Assembly (NCBI GenBank): GCA_963678275.1
Contig: OY782765.1
Location: forward strand, 4,712,001 to 4,776,000
Length of the DNA: 64,000 nt
Reading direction: 5' to 3'
From: G963677445 sp963678275
GTDB taxonomy: Bacteria > Bacteroidota > Ignavibacteria > Ignavibacteriales > Melioribacteraceae
Shown: piece after piece, positions 8,480-16,609 of the stretch
How the letters are laid out: each line of letters opens with the position of its first letter
How positions within the stretch are numbered: position 1 is the stretch's first letter
Made by a program: the position numbers and the translations under genes
Notes under the pieces: model-generated
Seen by the model: only the letters and a program-made list of their open reading frames with translations
What the model was told of the DNA's origin: nothing
The model's database searches: none

Positions 8480-8691
8480 AAAAAAGAAAATATAGAAAAA
8501 TGGTTTACTACGGTAAATATGTTGTGGAAGTTGATGTTGAGCTTATTGATGATTCAGGTGACTGGTCGCCATATTTATCGGTTGAGGATGCGGGGAAGTT
8601 AGATTATGTGCGGAAGGCATTACAAAAGGGTGACCTCGGCGCGGCAAAAAACTTTGGCCCTGTTTATGAACTTACACCGGTTCATATATAA
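8476..8691 (+). CDS. Small conserved protein, usual partner of DUF4258 genes
   Basis: A 71-residue protein (KRKYRKMVYYGKYVVEVDVE, then WSPYLSVEDAGKLDYVRKAL, then VYELTPV). I recall similar short proteins encoded directly after DUF4258 genes in many bacteria, where the pair has a toxin-antitoxin-like layout. Here the upstream partner is only a remnant, but this gene is intact and keeps the AGGAGAAAG ribosome site that lies within the remnant. Cytoplasmic; function unknown. If the pair is a TA module, this would be a solitary antitoxin. Confidence 0.7.
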   Translation: MKKRKYRKMVYYGKYVVEVDVELIDDSGDWSPYLSVEDAGKLDYVRKALQKGDLGAAKNFGPVYELTPVHI

Positions 8692-9146
8692 AATTCGCGG
8701 GAATATTTTGGATTCCTCATAGAAAAGGAAAAATTTTCTTGTAGTAAAATTTATGAAAATCTGGTAAATCTAAATTGGAAAAGAAGGAACTGAAATTCCC
8801 TGATCCTGCATAATGCTCTCGCGAAACGTCATTCGGGATAAGGATAAATCAACCGGTATAAAAAATCGTATATATTCCGCATAATTCATTGAATTATAAT
8901 AAAATAACATTCTATTTGCACGATAACATGACTAATGATATCGAGCGTAAGTAATGTTATCTTTAAGACGGCGAATGATTAAATTAGAAAATCACCTAAC
9001 CGGATTACCGGGTTTTGAATTTGAGGAAGAAGCTATAATTCAGGACCAACAAAAAGAATTACCTTTCTATATATAAAATAAAGAGAGGATTTCTGCTTAG
9101 ACGGGAAGTTTTACTTTTAGAGTAAAACTCTTTTCACAAAAAATAA
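8692..9146. other. 455-bp intergenic stretch, no certain gene
   Basis: A 40-codon open frame at 8954-9076 (starting MLSLRRRMIKLENHLTGLPG) is the only protein-like piece; it lacks a ribosome site and I cannot support it. A perfect hairpin AGTTTTACT-tttag-AGTAAAACT lies at 9107-9129, 18 bp beyond the stop of the kinase gene on the minus strand, and may end that transcript although it has no U-tract. Confidence 0.5.
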
Positions 9147-10586
9147 TCACACGACCTGTTCTATCCCAGGGAAAATTATCCTGAATGTTGTTCCTTCCCC
9201 GGTTTTGCTGGTTACGGAAATATCGACATTATTTATTTCGCAATACTTTTTAACCAGCGCGAGGCCCAGGCCGCTTCCCTCATGTTTTCTGGAATAACCG
9301 TGTGATTCCTGGCTGAATTTCGAAAATAACTTCGGAATAAATTCTTCGCTCATACCAATTCCGGTATCTGAAATTTCAAGGACCGGAGCTTTATCCCCAC
9401 CGAAATATCTTATAATAATTTTACCTTTTTCTGTATATTTTATCGCGTTATGAACCAGGTTGCTGAATGCCTGTGTAAATGTGTAGCGGTCAATTTTAAC
9501 ACGGGGCTCATCGGTAAAACTATTTTCCCATTTTATCTCAAGCCCTTTTTCGGTCGCGTGGGGTTTAAACTCATCAACTACCGGGCTTATTATTTCGGTC
9601 GATAATTTTGTTGGTTCCATATTAAGAGAAAACGCGCCAGACTCAACTGATGAAAGATTAAGTATAAGATCAATTGTTCTGATAAGTCGTTTCGAGGCGC
9701 TGTTAATTGATTCAAAACATCCTTCCATCTCCTCCGGAATTTTTTCTTCAAATTCACCCTGAATCAATGATGTATAATTTAATATTGTATTTATCGGTGT
9801 GCGAATTTCATGGGACATTTGCGCTAAAAATTCCGATTTTAATTTCTCGGCGGTTTTTGCCTCATCAATAGCTTTGGTAAGTTCTTTATCTTTTTTTTCA
9901 AGCTCATTTATATGGAACTGAAGATGCCAGTTAGTTTCGAGCAGCTTTTTGTTAAGGAAAATTTTACTGTATTCATAAGAAAATGAGAATATCATTATAA
10001 TGAGGTACATACTAAAGTAACGGATTTTAAAAATAAAAGCCGCGTCAGAATAATCAGAAATAGTATAAACCGAGATGACTGTAAGTATAAAAAATACCAA
10101 CGAAATAGCGATTCCTTTTCGTATACCGAAAAAGAATAGTGTGCCGAGGGGATAGAGCAGCGTCCACAAATATCCGTTCCCCATCAAACCGCCGCTATAT
10201 AATAAATACTGGAGATGTATACTCAGAGCAATTACAAATATCCATGAGGCGATATTATAATTCATTGTCTGACGAAGATAAATAAAAGTTGAAACGGAAA
10301 TGAACAGCGCTATTCCGACAGCAATGGAAAATTGGGGGCTTCTATAAAAAAGAGCCAGGATGAAAAATATTAACAGAAAGAGAGAAGCGGCAAATATCAT
10401 CGCGTAAAGCAAAAGAAGTTTGCTAAGCGTTAAAATCTGGTTATAGTTACCAACTCTTTTCTCAGGAATCCTGAGGAATTTATATATATTTTTTTTTAGA
10501 TTCATACTGTTAGCGAAGGAATCGATGATTCCATCTTCTGAAAAAAAATTTTCAGTTCCGATAAAGTTCGGCCTGTCTATTATCAT
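9147..10586 (-). CDS. Membrane-bound sensor histidine kinase
   Basis: A 479-residue two-component kinase. Residues 55-205 contain about six transmembrane segments with no large periplasmic loop, so it probably senses a membrane or intracellular cue. A coiled coil (about 213-250) joins to the HisKA domain with phospho-acceptor H259 in QMSHEIRTPI. The HATPase domain has the N-box (NLVHNAIKYTEKG, N380), the G1 box (DTGIGM, D407) and the G2 box (GSGLGL, 437-442). No receiver domain is fused and no response regulator gene is adjacent, so it is an orphan kinase here. The start could also be the ATG at 10505. Confidence 0.92.
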   Translation of the reverse strand: MIIDRPNFIGTENFFSEDGIIDSFANSMNLKKNIYKFLRIPEKRVGNYNQILTLSKLLLLYAMIFAASLFLLIFFILALFYRSPQFSIAVGIALFISVSTFIYLRQTMNYNIASWIFVIALSIHLQYLLYSGGLMGNGYLWTLLYPLGTLFFFGIRKGIAISLVFFILTVISVYTISDYSDAAFIFKIRYFSMYLIIMIFSFSYEYSKIFLNKKLLETNWHLQFHINELEKKDKELTKAIDEAKTAEKLKSEFLAQMSHEIRTPINTILNYTSLIQGEFEEKIPEEMEGCFESINSASKRLIRTIDLILNLSSVESGAFSLNMEPTKLSTEIISPVVDEFKPHATEKGLEIKWENSFTDEPRVKIDRYTFTQAFSNLVHNAIKYTEKGKIIIRYFGGDKAPVLEISDTGIGMSEEFIPKLFSKFSQESHGYSRKHEGSGLGLALVKKYCEINNVDISVTSKTGEGTTFRIIFPGIEQVV

Positions 10587-10703
10587 CGAAAACAGTTTAG
10601 AATTGTTAACAGCAGAGATGTATTTTTACCCGTCTTCAAAAAAAATCTTGATTTTTGATAAATATGAAAGTATTATTACATAAAAACCAGGCCGGAGGTA
10701 AAA

Positions 10704-11567
10704 ATGAAATATCTGTATTTTATTTTTTTCACCCTTGTCTCCCTTCTGAATGCGAAAAACAATGAAGTAATTATCAGAACAGTGAATGACTTTCTGGATA
10801 ATCTGCGCCCGGGCGCTACCCTTATCATTGAGAGATCTTTCTCCATGGAAGGTATCAAAGATTCTGAGCCGAATGGAGAATATTACAAAATTAATGATGT
10901 TTACGGCGATAAAATGCTTTTTGTCTCCAATTTGCGTGATCTGAAAATTATTGGTAAAGAGGGGGAGGATATAACCATTTTAACTCCGTATGAAGCGGCA
11001 AGCGTGATAAACTTTAAAGAATGCCGAAATATTACTCTGGAAAATTTGAGAATGGGGCATGATCCTCAACCGGGATATCCCTGTGAAGGCTACGTTATCG
11101 GCCTTGTTGATTGCGATAGTGTAAACATTATTAACTGCACTTTATATGGCAGCGGTATTTACGGGATTTATGGCAATGGTGTTACAGCATTAAATGTAAG
11201 CAAATCGGTCATAACTAAATGCAGTGAATCTTTTGTTTTTTTATGGCCCGCAACAAAATGCAGATTTTCTGATTGTCGCTTTTCGGGGAACAATCTCAAC
11301 TTTGATGGTTTTTCACTTTCAAACTGCCGGGATATTCTTATTGAAAATTGTGAAATAACAGACAATATTTGCGAACCCTCATCAAGCGAATGGGATCAAA
11401 AATCTATGATCAGCGGATTTGATTCATTTAATATCAGACTCAGGGATTGTAAAATTGAGGGCAATCAGTTTGATTATTTTACCGATATGTCTGACGGTGA
11501 CCAGATATTTTACAGCGGCACAAAAATTCCGGAGGATAATTTCAGGATATCTCTCTGGAAAGAATAA
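10704..11567 (+). CDS. Secreted right-handed beta-helix protein
   Basis: 287 residues with a signal peptide (MKYLYFIFFTLVSLLNAK) and a pectate-lyase-like parallel beta-helix pattern. Successive short strands with asparagine/cysteine turns run from about residue 95 to 250: NITLENLRM, VNIINCTLYG, LNVSKSVITKC, ILIENCEITDN, IRLRDCKIEGNQ. Such helices are found in polysaccharide lyases, epimerases and surface adhesins. I see no convincing catalytic acid set, so the activity is open. It ends 26 bp inside the convergent glycosyltransferase gene. An extended N-terminus (EVIIRTVNDFLDNLRPGATL) is typical of DUF1565/NosD-type helices. Confidence 0.82.
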   Translation: MKYLYFIFFTLVSLLNAKNNEVIIRTVNDFLDNLRPGATLIIERSFSMEGIKDSEPNGEYYKINDVYGDKMLFVSNLRDLKIIGKEGEDITILTPYEAASVINFKECRNITLENLRMGHDPQPGYPCEGYVIGLVDCDSVNIINCTLYGSGIYGIYGNGVTALNVSKSVITKCSESFVFLWPATKCRFSDCRFSGNNLNFDGFSLSNCRDILIENCEITDNICEPSSSEWDQKSMISGFDSFNIRLRDCKIEGNQFDYFTDMSDGDQIFYSGTKIPEDNFRISLWKE

Positions 11568-13176
11568 CGAGCCCGGTCAGGATGGGATAAATATAGGAAA
11601 GGTAATAAAAAAGTTTGCCGGTCGGACGATTTATTGCCAGTGTTGTTTTTGTCCAGAAATAATAAATTGATGAATATAAAGTTATTAAAGAAAGTAAAAA
11701 CAGTTCATCAGTTTCGAGTATCAATGTAATTAAATAAAAAACCAAAAGAGCAAAAATCAAAAGCAGATCGAATCCCGAGATTAATATTTTATTTTTATAT
11801 TCGGAATAACGAAGAATAAAAGGAAATAACAAAAGGAATACAATTAGGGGCAGAAGCAGAAAATATAAGAGAGTACAGGGCAGATCAGTCTGGCTGCCGA
11901 TGACGGCAAAAAGGGAAAGGAAAATATTAAAAATTACAGCCACAGATTTGGATAAATATTTACACACGTATTCAAAAAGAATAAAAATTGCCGGTGGTAT
12001 CATCAACAATAAATAAAGATTTGTGTCGGAAGAACCATTTTCATAAGGGAAAAACAAAGCCAGCGCCAGAATCAGCAATAAGGATAGAAAAATCACGATG
12101 CTTTTTCGCAAGGGCGCTGAAAGTATCCAGCCGGGTAAATGAATCTTTTTTCTGAAATTCAGCGAATTTGAAATTATTTCAGGAAAAATGTTGCCGCTTA
12201 CCAGGGGTATTAATAGGGCGAAAGTTAATACCAGGGTTCTTAACCATATTCTGTTGATAATAAAATCAACCGAAGCGGCTATAAAAAAGAGGCTGTAGAA
12301 CAAGAGAATTACTTTTGCGTATTTATGATTTTCAAACTTGTCGAGCAACAAATGATGCAGATGTGTTTTATCGGGCAGCCACGGTTTTCTTCTTCTGATT
12401 ATTCTGCCGATGATAACCCTGAACATATCTGCGAGAGGAAGAGTAAAAAACAGCATTGGAATTACAAGTTCGGTATTATCGCCACCTGTTTTACCAGCGA
12501 GACTGAAGATAAGGAAGATGAGCAGATAGCCGAGGGAAAGAGAACCGGTATCCCCAAGAAAAAGTTTAGCCGGAAATGAATTAAAGATTGTGAAGGCCGC
12601 CAGTATTCCTGTCATAGCTACCGCAAGCAGCGACAGTCCTTCTAAATGCAGTGAATAACAAAGCGCTGCCGAAACAATAAATAAAACAGTTGAATACCCG
12701 GTCAACAGGCCATCCAGACCGTCGAGAAAGTTCAACGCGTTTATTAGAATAAGGATTAAGAAAAAAGTTAAAACAAAGTCGAAGGGGGGAGGAAGAAGAA
12801 ATCCCGCAAAAAATATTGACGAGAAAGAGGTTTCAAAATAAAGGGTTAGCAATAACGCCGATATTCCGTGGAATACAATTTTTATGTGCCATTTCAGATG
12901 TATGGTGTCATCTAGAATTCCGCAAAGGATAATAACAAAAAAACCAGTATAAACCGGTGGGGAAGGACTGAAAAAAGGATTTATAATAATCTGCAATAAT
13001 AACAGGGATAAAACAATTACTATTCCCCCCATGCGGGGAATTGTTTTCTGATTAACTCTTCGCTCATCAGAGCTGTCAACTATATTCAGTTTCCTGAGGA
13101 ATATTATTGCCCCGGGTGTAAGGTAAAGAGTGAGAATAAAACCGGTAAAAAAAACAGTCGTTATAACGGGTATAAT
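11542..13176 (-). CDS. WecA/MraY-type polyprenyl-phosphate phosphosugar transferase, probable ATT start
   Basis: The enzyme transfers a sugar-1-phosphate from a UDP-sugar to undecaprenyl phosphate in the inner membrane, starting glycan assembly. Visible motifs are DSSDERRVNQKTIPRMGG near the N-terminus, DD (89-90), NFLDGLD (149-155), FLGDTGS (207-213) and HLHHLL (272-277), all typical of the family. The first ATG in frame (13030-13032) would remove the first membrane helix and the conserved PRMGG approach. No ATG, GTG or TTG occurs upstream before the stop. ATT at 13176 follows AGAGG at a spacing of 6 nt, so I place the start there (544 residues). The last ~220 residues are extra transmembrane segments not found in WecA. 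It is divergent from the surface-glycan genes at 13270. Confidence 0.85.
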   Translation of the reverse strand: MIPVITTVFFTGFILTLYLTPGAIIFLRKLNIVDSSDERRVNQKTIPRMGGIVIVLSLLLLQIIINPFFSPSPPVYTGFFVIILCGILDDTIHLKWHIKIVFHGISALLLTLYFETSFSSIFFAGFLLPPPFDFVLTFFLILILINALNFLDGLDGLLTGYSTVLFIVSAALCYSLHLEGLSLLAVAMTGILAAFTIFNSFPAKLFLGDTGSLSLGYLLIFLIFSLAGKTGGDNTELVIPMLFFTLPLADMFRVIIGRIIRRRKPWLPDKTHLHHLLLDKFENHKYAKVILLFYSLFFIAASVDFIINRIWLRTLVLTFALLIPLVSGNIFPEIISNSLNFRKKIHLPGWILSAPLRKSIVIFLSLLLILALALFFPYENGSSDTNLYLLLMIPPAIFILFEYVCKYLSKSVAVIFNIFLSLFAVIGSQTDLPCTLLYFLLLPLIVFLLLFPFILRYSEYKNKILISGFDLLLIFALLVFYLITLILETDELFLLSLITLYSSIYYFWTKTTLAINRPTGKLFYYLSYIYPILTGLVILSREIS

Positions 13177-13269
13177 TTTTTGCCTCTTTTTTTCTTTATT
13201 TCTTCCGTTCTTTTTTTATTTTTAAAATAATAAATATTTTCTTAAATAAAAATATTATAGTTGTTAAAA

Positions 13270-14031
13270 ATGGGAAATGTATTAATTACAGGGGCGACAA
13301 GCGGAATAGGGCTGGAACTGGTAAAAGTTTTCTGTTCAAAAAATTATAACCTTATCATAACAGGAAGAAACAGCGAAAAACTTGAGGAGCTGAAACAGTT
13401 ATATTCTGAAAGTATTATCAAAACTATCCGGGCTGATTTAGGTATTCCGGAGGGAGCAGAAAGAATATTTAACACTCTCGGAGAGGGAAATATTGAAGTC
13501 GATATATTAATAAACAATGCCGGTATTGGTTCATTTGGCAATTATTATGAAGAAAAGCCGGAAAAGATAACTGGATTGATAAATGTAAATATTCTTAATC
13601 TTTCACTGCTGACAAGATACATTCTTCCGGGAATGCTAAAAAGAAATTCGGGTAAAATACTTAATATCGCCTCGACCGCGGCGTTTCGGCCCGGACCGAA
13701 GATGGCCTTATACACAGCGGCAAAAGCATGGCTTCTTTCGTTTTCCAAATCCCTAAGAGCCGAACTGGCGGATACAAATATAACGATAACAGATTTTTGC
13801 CCAGGTCCGACAAATACAAACTTTGACAAAAATGCCGGAATCAGCGAAAAAAATCATTCCGGCCTTACCACTAAAGCTGATCCGGCCATTGTTGCCGAGA
13901 AAGCATTCAGGGCATTGATGAGCAATAAAAGGGTTGTTATTGAGGGAACTAAAAATAAGATATTCGCGCTTATATCATCATTTCTGCCGGAGTCACTGCT
14001 TATTAAAATTATGAAAAATGTGAGGAAATGA
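13270..14031 (+). CDS. SDR family NAD(P)-dependent oxidoreductase
   Basis: 253 residues with the classical short-chain dehydrogenase layout: TGATSGIG cofactor loop near the N-terminus, NNAGIGSFG after strand four, a catalytic serine in NIASTAAF, and YTAAK with the Tyr-Lys pair. The NGRN-type end of strand two (ITGRNSEKL) favours NADP. It resembles the DltE/YqjQ group of short-chain dehydrogenases. The ATG at 13270 is used; the TTG nine bases earlier is also in frame. It is the first gene of a run with two WecG-like transferases and has no gap to the next gene, so it may act on a sugar or lipid intermediate, but the substrate is not known. Confidence 0.9.
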   Translation: MGNVLITGATSGIGLELVKVFCSKNYNLIITGRNSEKLEELKQLYSESIIKTIRADLGIPEGAERIFNTLGEGNIEVDILINNAGIGSFGNYYEEKPEKITGLINVNILNLSLLTRYILPGMLKRNSGKILNIASTAAFRPGPKMALYTAAKAWLLSFSKSLRAELADTNITITDFCPGPTNTNFDKNAGISEKNHSGLTTKADPAIVAEKAFRALMSNKRVVIEGTKNKIFALISSFLPESLLIKIMKNVRK

Positions 14032-14823
14032 GTGGGGGAAACTTTACCTGAAATTCAAAGAAAGAGGATAAAGATTCTTAATTGCCCTGTTGATACTTTC
14101 CGGGCTGAGGAATATGTTGAGATAATAGGGGAAAATGTTAAAAACAAAATTCCTGTCACCTATTCCGATGTTGACGCGGGCAAGCTTGCCATTATGCAAT
14201 GGAATAAAAATGTATATGAAAATGTAACACGCAGCGATCTTATTAACTGTGAAGGGCAGTGGCTTATCTGGCTTTCTAAATTGTTAAAGAACAAAATACC
14301 GGAGAGAGTGACCGGCGTTGAGCTTTTTGAAAAACTTATCGCCTATGCCGCGGAAAATGGTCTCAGGGTATATTTATTTGGGGCGAGAGAGGAAGTTATC
14401 CAAAAAACAGCGGGAGTTTTTGCCGGGAGACATGGTTCTGAAGTAATCGCCGGATACAGAAACGGATATTTTGATAAGAAAGAATCTTCGGGAATAGCTG
14501 TGGAAATCGCGAAAAGTAAAGCGGATATGTTATTTGTCGGTATTAAGTCACCCGAAAAGGAGAATTTTCTTTATGAAAACAGGGAGATATTAAGGAACAT
14601 ACCTTTCCGAATGGGCGTCGGGGGAAGTTTTGATGTTGTTTCGGGGTATGTAAAAAGAGCTCCTTTATGGGTGCAGAAAATTAGTATGGAGTGGTTTTAC
14701 CGATTTTTACAGGAGCCTGGCAAAAAATGGAAAATTGAGGTTGTCGACAGCTTTTTGTTTTTATTATATATGGCGGGATACCTTGTCAGATTCAAATGGC
14801 CCATGCGTTCGGAGATGGAATGA
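14032..14823 (+). CDS. WecG/TagA/CpsF family glycosyltransferase, catalytic Asp replaced by Glu
   Basis: 263 residues starting at a GTG directly abutting the SDR stop codon. The family transfers N-acetylmannosamine or a related sugar onto a polyprenyl-linked acceptor on the cytoplasmic face. The fold signature is present: RVTGVELFEKL, YLFGAREEV, VIAGYRNGYF, GVGGSFDVVSGYVKRAP and MEWFYRFLQEPGKKW. The usual N-A-D-G catalytic motif reads NCEGQWLIW, with Glu instead of Asp, and the usual P-K-Q-E reads SPEKE. Either specificity has shifted or activity is reduced. A paralogue with the Asp follows at 14962. Confidence 0.88.
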   Translation: MGETLPEIQRKRIKILNCPVDTFRAEEYVEIIGENVKNKIPVTYSDVDAGKLAIMQWNKNVYENVTRSDLINCEGQWLIWLSKLLKNKIPERVTGVELFEKLIAYAAENGLRVYLFGAREEVIQKTAGVFAGRHGSEVIAGYRNGYFDKKESSGIAVEIAKSKADMLFVGIKSPEKENFLYENREILRNIPFRMGVGGSFDVVSGYVKRAPLWVQKISMEWFYRFLQEPGKKWKIEVVDSFLFLLYMAGYLVRFKWPMRSEME

Positions 14824-14961
14824 AAACGGAATAACTTTGATCAGGCGGCCATTTTGTCAAACGACAAAAAACGATTTCGATGACGATTTGGATTTCGATT
14901 TCGGCAGGGAAAAAAAGACTCAGTTTAATGCTAAGATTTTACAGGGAATTAAAATTAATTG

Positions 14962-15741
14962 ATGAGTATTAAAAAATTTCAGTTTGCTGATTACATATTT
15001 ATCACCGGCAGTTTTCATGAAACCGCTGAATGGTTAGCGGGACTTGCCCGTATAGAGGGAGAGGCTCCATCTGTTATCACTCATATAAATGTATATAATT
15101 ATCATCTGCTGAAAAAAAATGGTGAACTGAAAAGATATATTACAGAGTATAATCATATAATTTTTGATGGTATCGGTATGAAAATCGGGGCATGGCTGAA
15201 TGGCTTCGGATGGCTTCCCGATCTTAACGGCACCGATCTTTTCCCCCTTGTTATGAGATTGGTTGAGAGGGGAGATCGTTCGGTGTATATACTCGGAGGT
15301 AATGACGCCGCCGCAAAAGGAGCCGCGAAATATATTGAAAAAAGGTGGCCGGGTGTTAAAATTGCCGGGTACAGAAACGGCTATTTTTCGCTGATGGAAG
15401 AAGAGGAGATAACCAGTGAAATTAATGCTGCCAGAGCTGATATTCTGATTAACAGCAGGGGATTTTTACCCCAGGAGGATTTTGTTAGAAGAAACCGGAA
15501 TGCTTTGAATGTGCCACTCATATGGAATACCGGGGGGCTGGTGGACTTTATTTCAGGGACAAAACCACGCGCTCCTTTTTGGATTAGAAAGCTTAGGCTT
15601 GAATGGCTCTTCCGCTTTATGATTGAACCGGGAAGGATGTTTTACCGTAATTTTATAGTAACTCCCTTTTTTCTGATTGAAATGATTTATAAGGGTTTAA
15701 CAGGGAGATTTAGTAATTCACGGAGGGAAAATTTCAAATAA
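14962..15741 (+). CDS. WecG/TagA/CpsF family glycosyltransferase, second paralogue
   Basis: 259 residues, ATG at 14962 (a TTG one codon earlier is also possible). It carries the family core: IIFDGIGMKIGAWL with the catalytic Asp, LNGTDLFPLV, VYILGGNDAAAKGAAKYI, IAGYRNGYF, TGGLVDFISGTKPRAP and LEWLFRFMIEPGRMF. The P-K-Q-E motif is LPQED here. Compared with the gene just upstream, this copy keeps the Asp but has an aberrant strand (ADILINSRGF) where V-G-x-G-x-P is usual. Two unequal paralogues in one operon suggest successive sugar additions or a heteromer. The 138 bp between the two genes contain no gene. Confidence 0.87.
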   Translation: MSIKKFQFADYIFITGSFHETAEWLAGLARIEGEAPSVITHINVYNYHLLKKNGELKRYITEYNHIIFDGIGMKIGAWLNGFGWLPDLNGTDLFPLVMRLVERGDRSVYILGGNDAAAKGAAKYIEKRWPGVKIAGYRNGYFSLMEEEEITSEINAARADILINSRGFLPQEDFVRRNRNALNVPLIWNTGGLVDFISGTKPRAPFWIRKLRLEWLFRFMIEPGRMFYRNFIVTPFFLIEMIYKGLTGRFSNSRRENFK

Positions 15742-15772
15742 CGAAAAAAATATAATTCCCCTGCTTGTTACC

Positions 15773-16609
15773 ATGGATATAGAAACCGCCTTCGATCATG
15801 ATCTCGCACAGCAGGGAGAGGTCATAAAAAAACTGGGTAAGGAATTGAAGGAATTAAATATTCCGTCTACTTTTTTTACCACCGCCGAAGCCGCGGCGCG
15901 ATTCGCCGATGAATTAAAATCTGTGGCCGGATATCACACTATCGGGTGTCATGGGTTTGATCATTCACCTGATGAAAATTACAGGCATTTTACATTTGAG
16001 CAGGCGGATAACAATATCAAAAAAGCCACAGAAAAAACTTACCGGCATCTCGGTATAAAACCGGTTCATTTCCGCGGGCCGAGTATGACAACCTCGGCTG
16101 CCACGCAGGAAGCGCTGATTAAAAATGGTTATCTGAGTGACTATTCCGTATGCCCCGGAAGAATTGAATTCAGCTCAAGAGGCTGGGAGAAAGGATGGCT
16201 GAAAGCGCCATCGGTTCCTTATCACCCGGCGAGAGGAAATCCATTCAGCGAAGGGGAACTGCCCCTGCTCACGGTCCCCTTGTACAGTCTGGCAATTCCA
16301 TTTAACTCCGGCTCACTTTATTTATTCGGACTTAATTTTATGAAATTATTTTTCCGGATATTATACAGGAATACTCTCAGAAAAAAGGGAGTAATTGTTT
16401 ATTTGTTTCATTCTTATGAGTTCTGTGATTTTAATAAGGATGAAAACTCCGGCAAGCAGAAATTTCTTCATAAATTTTACAAACAGGACCGGGGATTGAG
16501 AAGTGAGACTCACTTAGAATTGTTGAAATATATGATTTCTTTTCCGGGTATTAAAGCTATGAACGGGGACCAATTTTTTGAATGGAGGAAATTATCTACA
16601 AAAAAATAA
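15773..16609 (+). CDS. Polysaccharide deacetylase (NodB-like, CE4)
   Basis: 278 residues starting at the only possible start in frame; there is no ATG, GTG or TTG between it and the preceding stop. NodB-fold motifs are VTMDIETAFDHD at the extreme N-terminus (metal/catalytic Asp) and HTIGCHGFDHSP with the H-x3-H metal pair, followed by HFRGPSMTTS and VIVYLFHSYEF near the C-terminus. It resembles the DUF3473-type exopolysaccharide deacetylases. It removes N-acetyl or O-acetyl groups from glycans, here probably a lipid-linked or nascent surface polysaccharide, given the transferases upstream. No signal peptide. Its 3' end overlaps the radical SAM gene by 28 bp. Confidence 0.87.
   Translation: MDIETAFDHDLAQQGEVIKKLGKELKELNIPSTFFTTAEAAARFADELKSVAGYHTIGCHGFDHSPDENYRHFTFEQADNNIKKATEKTYRHLGIKPVHFRGPSMTTSAATQEALIKNGYLSDYSVCPGRIEFSSRGWEKGWLKAPSVPYHPARGNPFSEGELPLLTVPLYSLAIPFNSGSLYLFGLNFMKLFFRILYRNTLRKKGVIVYLFHSYEFCDFNKDENSGKQKFLHKFYKQDRGLRSETHLELLKYMISFPGIKAMNGDQFFEWRKLSTKK

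Noticed and set aside
8954..9076. 40-codon open frame
   Set aside because: No ribosome site and no recognised similarity; the composition is not decisive.
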